Shown in pieces: positions 56,206 through 64,000 of a DNA stretch of 64,000 bases. Every line of letters starts with the position of its first letter. Within the stretch, counting starts at the first letter, position 1. A program made the translations under genes and the position numbers. This stretch comes from Bombyx mori (taxonomy: Eukaryota; Arthropoda; Insecta; Lepidoptera; Bombycidae): contig NC_085116.1 in NCBI RefSeq assembly GCF_030269925.1, positions 7,378,001 to 7,442,000 of the forward strand. The letters are read 5' to 3'. The notes below the pieces were generated by a model. It saw only the letters and a list, made by a program, of their open reading frames with translations. It was not told the origin of the DNA and did not search any database.

Positions 56206-56471
56206 GCCGACCGAGAGGGCTGGTGGTCGTGGCGCCGACGACCGCCGGTCCGGCGTCCCGAGGGGGAGGTGATGGGAGAGATGTGCTCCGCACTAAACGC
56301 TTCACTTCCCCCCCTTTGCCTTTTCATGAGTTCTGTCTCATGCGAGGTTCGGACGCGGGTTGTTGAGCGACAGGAGGTTTTAGTCAGTTCGACTCCGACA
56401 TGCCCCGCCCTTCATCCCCAGGGGAGGGCGGAAGTACGGCGATTTCCTCCTGACCAAAAAAAATAAAGGTG
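56206..56471 (+). mobile_element. R1-clade LINE 3' UTR-only copy with TSD
   Basis: The body matches the 3' UTR at about 11399-11640 ('gtcgtggcgccgacgaccgc'), ends in an A-rich tail, and is flanked by TTTTCTTTC at 56197-56205 and 56472-56480. Extreme 5' truncation. The 65-codon frame 56269-56466 is read-through of the UTR. Confidence 0.85.
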
Positions 56472-57000
56472 TTTTCTTTCTTTGGTACAACCCACCCATT
56501 AGCATTGCCGCTTAAAGTACGGTACTCATTTACTAAGCTAGCATAATAACTATGAATTTATGGATACGGATATAAGCTACGTGCAGGTTGAGAGTTTTCT
56601 TTCTTTTATTGTAAAATTCTAATTTTTTTTAATTCTATGGTATGATGAACTATACATCCCTAGTTAAAATATTTAAACCTAAGGGCCTAGTGAAGTTCAT
56701 ATGTACATAGGTATCGAAAATATGCTAAGCCGTATATTCCCATTTTTCTACGTTAGATGCCAGGGCATTGTCGTACAAGAATGGAGAACTTTATGACATC
56801 GACATGATATTTCGAACTCATCCGCAAGTACGTTAGGGTTGAAACGCTACTTTGCAACAGTGAAGTGAAAAAATATGCTTCTTAATGCGGTCACCGCTCA
56901 CGACACCACTGATGCGATTTACGCAGAATCCAGCCACTGTTCTTGTCCAAGACTCCACAATCAGTGCTCTTAAGCGCTACTAGATCTCACGCTAGTAACA
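56472..57000. other. AT-rich stretch, nothing recognised
   Basis: No gene seen. Confidence 0.35.
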
Positions 57001-57113
57001 TTTTTTTTTTTTTGCCATTGTAGGCAGACGGGCAACGGCCTACCTAATGGTGAGTGGTTACCGTCGCCCATGGACTTCAGCAATGCCAGGGGCAGAGCCA
57101 AGCCGCTGCTTAC
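57001..57113 (-). mobile_element. LINE 3' tail, 5'-truncated
   Basis: A T-run, then 'tgccattgtaggcagacg', to 'agccgctgcttac'. Same family as 30512-30866. Confidence 0.75.
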
Positions 57114-57187
57114 CACTTAAAACTTCTTATTCCATGATAGTGTTTGGTAGTTTCTCGTCGGATTTTCTCAACGGATCGCGATGAATT

Positions 57188-57490
57188 CATTGTGGCCTAA
57201 AGGATAAGAGGCCTAGTGCACCTGCATCAAGTGATGCGAGTGTGCCGGCGTTCTCGAAGGCAAGTACCAATTTGTCTAATGAAATAGGATCTAGAATAGA
57301 TAGTCATGTTCACGAATGACTCCCACGATGAAGGAATAACATCGTGTATTGAAAATCAAACCCGCGAAAATTATAATTTACTTAAGTACTAACGATAAAG
57401 CCTAAAGTGGGCCTAATGAGTAGATATTGGCATCGTGCCTATTTAAGTTGCGGAGCAGTCACGCGTTTTGTTTTGTATCGAATAAGGGAT
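57188..57490 (+). repeat. Old, full-span Bm1-like SINE
   Basis: Head 'ttgtggcctaaaggataaga' and body are recognisable in order but heavily diverged. No tail left. Confidence 0.65.
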
Positions 57491-58997
57491 TAGCCTCAAC
57501 TGAAACCTTGTGAAATAAAAATAAGCTTTTTTTGTATTGGTATGTTCACTATCGTTATATGAAACACAGAAACGTTCTAATACACAAAGACCTTTAATCT
57601 GAAAATAGCATTGGAGATTTGTCGTTGCTATGAATAACTCGTAATTAAGTTTTGTTATTTGCGTTTGGGATCACTGCATTCCTATTAGCCATTTATCTTT
57701 TGGAGGAAATATTTATTTAAACCTTTAAGAGTCAAAACTGTCTACCTATATAATAATATAGACATTCGTAAATTTAATGCCATATCGATTCATCCTCTAT
57801 TTAACCGAATCGAAAAACAAAATCATAAACCCAATTTAAAACGTATTTTGATTGGACTTTTAAACAAAACTATCTCATTATCTACAATCAACTGCTATCT
57901 GTGTTTATTGACCATTTAATACCGGTTTATCTACTTAAAATTTTTAGACATTTACGCCTAAAGGAAAACTAAAAAATTTCCAAATAAAATCCCACTTTCT
58001 TTCCTTTCTTGTAATTTCGTAGTTCTTGAGATCGTAGCTCAATTTGAAAATTAGAACGTCATTTTGACTTTTAATAAACGGTGACCTAATTTTGTTATCC
58101 TCGTCGTCCTGTCCGTTTCCACAAAGTATAGCCATCCATCTAAATCATGGCCAATAGCAGTGACGAGTAAGGAAAGTAAATATGTCCATCAATCTACGTA
58201 TTGACGGCGCCTTTTAAAGTAGTGTACACAAAAAACGTGGACTCATCGAAACGTTTTGTTTACCACTACTAAAAAAAGCATTTGAGTATTTTTAAACAAA
58301 AGTTTTTAATGGTTTAATCTTATCTGTTCCGATATTTTCTATTATACCATGTTCTTAAAAACGAAATGTAACTACATAAATAATAGGTTAAAAATCATAA
58401 ACGAATCATCAGATTTTTCTGCATTGCACTCTACAAAAACGAATTTAAAGCAAAGTGGAATTCAAGGATATTTTGTTAAAAAAGCTGTTTACATTATTTA
58501 TAATAGCATTTTGTATTTTCATTTTAACAATTGCGAAGAAACCTTCGCTACGTTGTCCACAAAACAAACGTCGAAACTTCATTACGAAATTGAAACAGAT
58601 AAGTTCAATGGTGATTTATTGGAACTGATAATATCGAGTGCCCTCTCCAAACACAAACTAATTCCAATTTCCCAACTCTTTATAATACGAACGACTTTAA
58701 ATATCTCGCAATCGATTCAAAAGTACTAATTGCTTGTGCTTTGTATACCTACTGCTTTAATATAAAATGAACCGACTCTCTGTAATGAAACTGTCTGGTT
58801 TTAGAAGCTGCCTTTTATTCAGTCACTTCAAAGAAGAGATTGCTATGTATAAAGGTCGTGCCTTCAGGGTGGACCCATTTCAATTTGGTCAAGATCTGAT
58901 GACACATTTAACTTTGACTCTGAACGATCAGTAGGATACGTTTAGAAGGACACTACCTGCTTATAGTTCCTAATTTAGTTTCTAATTTTATCTATAA
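57491..58997. other. AT-rich stretch with one longer open frame
   Basis: The frame 58349-58729 (126 codons, plus, starting MFLKTKCNYINNRLKI) has no recognised domain. With this AT content, about one frame of this length is expected by chance in 64 kb. I do not call it a gene. Confidence 0.3.
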
Positions 58998-59359
58998 CTA
59001 GCTGTACCCGTCCGCTTCGCTGGGCATTTAAAATTAACATTATTATTTCTCACCCCCACACAGATTCTCATCATTAACGCCCCCGCAACTAGTGTAGGGA
59101 GCCCAACGCTCATATAAATATTAGCCTATCCATTAAGTACACGTATTTTCCACATGGATACCAAGTTTCAAGTCAATCGGATGCATAGTTCAGTAGTTAT
59201 AACGAAACATCCGTAAAAACCACTGTAGTTTATACCTAGTCAAGTCATAAATTCTGTCACATGTTTAATGTAAAATAATTGAAACAAGTTTATTCATTAT
59301 TTAACCATTCATATACCAAAATGAACTTAACAAAACATAAATTCTTATGACACTAAAGT

Positions 59360-60426
59360 TTATTCAAAACGACCTCCGTGATTTTGAATACAGGCCTTCA
59401 ATCTGCGCGGCCAGTCGTCTATCGCAGCACGAACGAGGTCCATGTCAATATCGGCGGCTGCCTTAATCAAGGATGTCTTGAGTGACTCCAAATTGGGATG
59501 AAACTTTGAGCACGCCTTTTCCTCCAAGTGTTGCCATATCTTGTAATCTAACGGATTCAAATCTGGACTGGAGGAGGGCCAGTCTTCGTGCCGGATGAAG
59601 TCGATTTCACGCGCCGCCAGCCAGTCTTGTGTGCTCTTCGCTCTATGAGCTGGCGCCGAATCTTGTTGGAATACCCAGTGCCTGTTATTGAACATGGTAG
59701 AAACAGGTTCCAGAAGGTTCGTCAGGACTGTATTTTGATACACAACTGCATTCGTTTTTACACCTTTCTCACAAAAATGTACTTCTGTTAAGCCCCAAAA
59801 AGAAACTCCCAACCATACCATGAGCGAAGATGGAAAATGAACTCGTTGGACACGCGGAATACGGTTGCTCGCTTCTTCACTACTGTGTGCGTACACCTTA
59901 TCATTTTGTTTGTTGTAGCTCTCTTCTACGGTAAAAAATTTTTCATCCGAAAAAAGAATTTCCCGATATTTTTTTCCCGCGTACCGCTTCAACAAAGCGC
60001 GGCATCTCTTCAGTCTCAGGTCCATTAGACGAGCATTCAAACGATGTCCTGTTTTTCTTCGATATACCCGAAGTAGGGCTTCGGGTATATCGAAGACGAA
60101 GAAGAAGTCTTCATTTAACACCCTTTTCACCGTGGTTCTGCTTAACCCCATCTGAAGGGCTAACAGTTTCTGCTTACGTTTGGGATTTCTTTGAATTCGC
60201 GCCTTCACAGCTTTTATCACTGCTGGGGTCCTAACAGACCGAGGGCGACTACTTCTTGGCCTGTCATCTACACTAGAGTCTTCATTGTATCGTTTGATGG
60301 TACGATAAAAGAAATCTTTTGGTTATATTCAAATTTTTCAGTATGTTAAAAATTTGAATTGGCGCGTAACCGCAACGATGCAACGCAATAACTGCAACAC
60401 GGTCTTCTTTAAGCGTCCACTCCATA
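59360..60426 (-). pseudogene. mori-type (D,D37D) mariner transposase, one frameshift
   Basis: The start is likely ATG 60426-60424 (MEWTLKEDRVAVIALHRCGY). The frame changes by one base near 60310 in a TTTCTTTTATC run. From there it is open to TAA before 59360. The main frame (59360-60220, 286 codons) has HTH-like RKQKLLALQMGLSRTTVKRV, then the catalytic triad ILFSDEKFF, FQQDSAPAHR and SPDLNPLD. There are 37 residues between the last two Asp, which defines the mori group. A palindromic insertion at 60057-60095 adds residues between NEDF and RRKTGHR. The enzyme would cut and paste at TA. The frameshift and the insertion suggest it is inactive, though most of the length is intact. Confidence 0.85.
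60057..60095. repeat. 17-bp perfect hairpin inside the mariner transposase
   Basis: Arm CTTCGATATACCCGAAG at 60057-60073, loop TAGGG, exact inverted arm at 60079-60095. Confidence 0.95.
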
Positions 60427-60588
60427 TTTAAAAATGAGTAAAATTCTAAAAGTATACATTTTTATTTTCATGAACAATTCGAAATTCGAATTCAATAAAC
60501 TTTTTTGTGGCCAGCATTCTAAAAGAAAAGTTTTTACTGTGTGACAATACTTATGACCTGACTAGTTATATACCTATATTAGTATAGA

Positions 60589-61051
60589 TTCACAATAAAC
60601 TAATTTTTTATTGTAATATTATTTCCTCAATTTACATAAGGGCTGTTTGTTTTGTTTGACAATTCGTGTTTTTGCGATGAACAGAATAAACATGTTTTTG
60701 ATGCATATACGGTTAATATATATTGTTAATGTAGCTAATATAGAAAAAAGCTGTTCAGATTGTCAATCATCTTAATCATTGATTCGTAGATTGATCAAAG
60801 ATTGTCGTAAATCGTTTGGAGCCTTTATTTACGGAGAGATTAGTATTTTGTGTTTTTTACAGTACTTGACCGTCGTATCTGATTTATGATCCCACACTAC
60901 ACACCACCGCAAGCAAAGTTCATCCGTACTTTCTGTAACCATTACGCTCATTTAGATTTACCGAAATTGACAGGCAGCGGCTTGCCTGTACTTACCTACC
61001 CATGAGCGACGAATGCCAATCGTCATCAGGTAAACCTTTTTCTTCAGTCAT
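60589..61051. other. AT-rich stretch, nothing recognised
   Basis: No gene or repeat match seen. Confidence 0.35.
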
Positions 61052-61165
61052 GTTTTTTTTTATTGCCCTTGTAGGCAGACGAGCATACGGCCCACCTGAT
61101 GGTGAGTGGTTACCGTCGCCCATGTACTTCAGCAATGCCAGGGGCAGAGCCAAGCCGCTGACTAC
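61052..61165 (-). mobile_element. LINE 3' tail, 5'-truncated
   Basis: 'ttttattgcccttgtaggca' to 'caagccgctgactac'. Same family as 30512-30866. Confidence 0.8.
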
Positions 61166-61804
61166 CTGGTTTTACTGCCTTCGAAGGCAGTAAAATCATT
61201 AAAAGAGAATTATAAGATCTATTTAAATTCTGGTATTGTGTGATCGCTGAGAATATTGATTGATATACTTAGTTAGCATCATGTTGGCGGTCGTATACTG
61301 AATTTGTACTATAATTATTTTGTCGCAATAAAATAAAAATATAAAACAAGTACATTTACGTACCTATTTATAAGGAAATCTTACAGGAAGGCATAGGAAT
61401 ATATTTAAATGGTATGTAATCATGTTCAGTTTTATAAAATCATACTTTTTATTTTACTCTAACTTCAATAGATTGTTTTTTTTTTTCACTAAAAGCAACA
61501 CTAAGAATTATCGAACGTCGTATTAGTAGCAACGCCCAGTTGCTCCCGGCTAATAGATAACATTTTCATAGCCTAGTAGGCACGGTACGTTAATCCGAAA
61601 ATAGCATCGTAATTACATGGTCCAATGGGGCAAATAGTTCGGTCACGATTTTTTGTTGTCTCTGGGTTTAATTACAAGCAACACTATTAGGCATATTTTT
61701 GAATGCTTTTTTATTTAATATCTCGTATTAGAGATTAAAGTCTATAACACAGACAAATTCGTACTAGATGCGCCCTCGGAGGTGATTCGTGTTCGAGGTG
61801 ATTT
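61166..61804. other. AT-rich stretch, nothing recognised
   Basis: No gene seen. Confidence 0.35.
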
Positions 61805-61932
61805 GGTAGGCAGCGGCTTGGCTCTGCCCCTGGCATTGCTGAAGTCCATGGGCGACGGTAACCACTCACCATCAGGTGGGCCGTATGCTCGTCTGCCTAC
61901 AAGGGCAATAAAAAAAAAAAAAAAAAAAAAAA
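61805..61932 (+). mobile_element. LINE 3' tail, 5'-truncated, long poly(A)
   Basis: 'gtaggcagcggcttggctct' to 'acaagggcaat' plus about 23 A. Same family as 30512-30866, opposite orientation to 61052. The long uninterrupted tail suggests a young insertion. Confidence 0.85.
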
Positions 61933-63002
61933 CCTAATGATAAAAATGTTGTAGCTGGAAATTATAATATAATAATAATAAGGCTACAAACTTAAACTTA
62001 CTACATAATAACGAATGGAAAGGAGGAATAATACATAATAAAGACAAACAGAAATCTGACCTATTTGTTCATCTACGGTATCAAAGCGAGTTTTCTTCCT
62101 TTCATTTTTTTTTAATGTTTATATTAGTTCAATCGGTATTTATGTAAAGAATTCTTTTAATTTAATTTTCACCATCTTAATGAGTTCACCTTGAAAATGG
62201 CGTATCCAGGAACATACAATAATGTTGACCAGGTTGACTAGGATAACAAAAAAAAAAAAAAACTAGTCTTGCCATAAATACTGAGACATAAAAACATATT
62301 TACTTTTCAGTTAAGGCTTGTTATTACAGCATGCGATTTTTGTATTGAAACTTCTTTCTTTCACTTTTATTCGAGAGACCTTTTAATTTTATTTGTTCGT
62401 TGTCGATAATAGCAAACTACATACTAACAACGACAAATCTACGTGATCGTAAATGGTTACCGTGACTGATATGTAGAAGTCGGATATGCCAGGTCCGCAG
62501 CTATATCATTGGGTATCGCAAACCCACAATTATAATAACTTCAAAAACTAATTCTCCTTCCTCAAATTTCGAACCAGATTTCCTAAAATATGCCAGTGTA
62601 ATAATTAATACCTGCGATTCTATTCCATTTTTCTAACACTACATATTGTTACCTATTTAGAAATGGCATAGTAACATCAAGATAAAATAGGGGGCATGCG
62701 AGTAGATTCAATAAATGTTTGTGTTTCGTTTATTCAGAGATAGTCACAGTAAAGCGTGGCCGGATTTCACTAGTAGCTAATAATAAAAGACTATAGAAAT
62801 AGAAACCGTTTGAAGAATGGAATGTGATGAATTATGCTGTGTAGATATACGTAAGAGCTTAGAAAGTGATAAGTGACTTATGAACACGAGTTGACGAGGG
62901 AAATACCATATTTTATTATTGTGTAGAGCACAATATTAGATTAATTTCGTTGTGGTACAGCATCTTAAATGTTAGGAAAGTGGCAACTTAACAGTAATTT
63001 TT
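61933..63002. other. AT-rich stretch, nothing recognised
   Basis: No gene or repeat match found. Confidence 0.35.
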
Positions 63003-63450
63003 GAGTCGTCGTGGCCTAAAGGATAAGACGTCCGGTGCATTCGTATCGAGCGATGCAACGGTGTTCGAATCCCGCAGGTGGGTACCAATTTTTCTAATGA
63101 AATACGTACTCAACAAGTGTTCACGATTGACTTCCAAGGTGAAGGAATAACATCGTGTAATAAAAATCAAACCCGCAAAATTATAATTTGCGTAATTACT
63201 GGTGGTAGGACATCTTGTGAGTCCGCACGGGTAGGTACCACCACCCCGCCTATTTCTGCCGTGAAGCAGTAATGGGTTTCGGTTTGAAGGGTGGGGTAGC
63301 CGTTGTAACTATACTGAGACCTTAGAACTTATATCTTAAGGTGGGTGGCGCATTTACGTCGTAGATGTCTATGGGCTCCAGTAACCACTCAACACCAGGT
63401 GGGCTGTGAACTCGTCCACTCACCTAAGCAATAAAAAAGAAAAAAAAAAT
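63003..63450 (+). mobile_element. Bm1 SINE, full length and well preserved
   Basis: The best-preserved copy in the window, from 'gagtcgtcgtggcctaaagg' (tRNA-like A-box region) through GGTGTTCGAATCCCG (B-box-like) to 'cacctaagcaataaaaaaga' and an A-rich tail. Minus frame 62988-63170 and plus frame 63078-63272 are read-through. Confidence 0.95.
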
Positions 63451-64000
63451 AATCGAATAATACATGCCAAGTTTTTTTGTTACTTTTATCAGCCTATTTC
63501 TGAACCATAGAAGTTGTTCACCACATATCACTATCTCTTTACTTATTTGTCTGTGCCCGACATCATTTACACAAATTGTATTTTGATTCATTTAAAGTGA
63601 TTATACATAAGCCACGAACAAACCAAGTAAATAAACAGCTTAAATCGAATTGGTTCCCGTATTTATAAGGCTTTACTTTCATTATCGTCGAAGGCAGTCG
63701 AGCTCACAGTCCACTTGATGTTTGTGATCGCTATAGACTTTTTAAGACTCGTTTAAATTGATATTTAGTGGAAGGCTCTACTAAACTACGAAATGACTAA
63801 AATAGGAAACTAGGAAAAGAAATGGGCTAACTCCACTTGTGGTGGGGAGTTCAGTATGTTCCCCAGGATGTGTGTGTGTGTGTGTTCTTGTCTATTTCTA
63901 GCGCAAATTTCAGTCACAGCCTGGAGCAGCCGTTAAATAATACAAAAGGAGTTGAGTAGCTATTATTTACTAAAACTGTAGCGCAAGCTGTGGTAGGACC
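63451..64000. other. Right edge: AT-rich, small repeat scraps
   Basis: Bases 63690-63745 look like a reverse Bm1 3' scrap. A (GT)n run lies at about 63870-63885. The last 11 bases ('gtggtaggacc') may be the beginning of another Bm1 body cut by the window end. Confidence 0.35.

Larger units (their letters stand above)
59239..60562 (-). mobile_element. mori-subfamily mariner with both terminal repeats
   Basis: 1324 bp between TA dinucleotides (59237-59238 and 60563-60564). The left end GTCAAGTCATAAATTCTGTC and the right end, reverse-complemented, GTCAGGTCATAAGTATTGTC are imperfect inverted repeats. The transposase is D,D37D. Resembles the Bmmar1/Bmmar6 group. Confidence 0.88.
58998..60588 (-). 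mobile_element. Non-autonomous Helitron split by a mariner
   Basis: The minus strand starts TC (60588-60587, after A) and ends CTAG (59001-58998, before T). Internal sequence matches 50328-50543. The mariner occupies 59239-60562, so the Helitron itself is about 265 bp. Confidence 0.75.

Noticed and set aside
58349..58729. 126-codon plus frame as a possible gene
   Set aside because: No domain, signal or splice context. A chance frame of this length is expected about once in 64 kb at this AT content.
63003..63090. tRNA gene call on Bm1 heads
   Set aside because: A/B-box-like sequence is present, but it is the tRNA-derived head of a SINE lying in a 450-bp A-tailed repeat.

Overview
The window reads as lepidopteran nuclear DNA, almost certainly Bombyx (silkworm, mori or mandarina). 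It is AT-rich with spliced coding sequence and no operons. It is crowded with copies of the tRNA-derived Bm1 SINE and with Jockey-clade LINEs resembling BMC1. It also holds R1-clade, RTE-clade and CR1-lineage LINE remnants, mori-subfamily mariners and short non-autonomous Helitrons. Species and family names come from remembered consensus features, not from a search.

I can support one host gene. It is a three-exon minus-strand gene at 36557-51750 for a class A peptide GPCR of the myosuppressin/DMSR (FMRFamide-like) type. Exon 1 (50888-51750) carries the start, TM1-TM5 and a WRY box in place of DRY. Exon 2 (46566-46737) carries TM6. Exon 3 (36557-36780) carries TM7, the tail and the stop. Splice sites and phases (0, then 1) agree and give 385 residues. 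Both introns (4.15 and 9.8 kb) are full of transposon relics.

Layout. 0-5 kb: a Jockey LINE with a long open RT frame, a CR1-type 3' tail, Bm1 and an old Jockey tail. 5-9 kb: Bm1 copies and a 22-bp E-box palindrome. 9-12 kb: an R1-clade LINE inserted in a Helitron. 12-17 kb: an LTR-like piece, an RTE end, a rearranged Bm1 cluster with a 6 x 21-bp expansion, a mariner 3' end and a full Bm1. 17.5-19.4 kb: a 221-bp fold-back and a Helitron inside a Helitron. 20-30 kb: a minisatellite, two Jockey 3' ends, an old SINE split by a GC-rich insert with a 14-bp target duplication, another Helitron, and a palindromic and tandem structure at 29.4-30.2 kb. 30-36 kb: LINE ends. 36.5-51.8 kb: the GPCR gene. 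52-64 kb: SINE and LINE ends, plus a complete-ended mori mariner (59239-60562) inside a Helitron.

No genes work together here apart from the exons of the GPCR. The rest is layered transposition history, and insertion order can be read directly at four nested sites. I found no CRISPR array, rRNA or bona fide tRNA gene.
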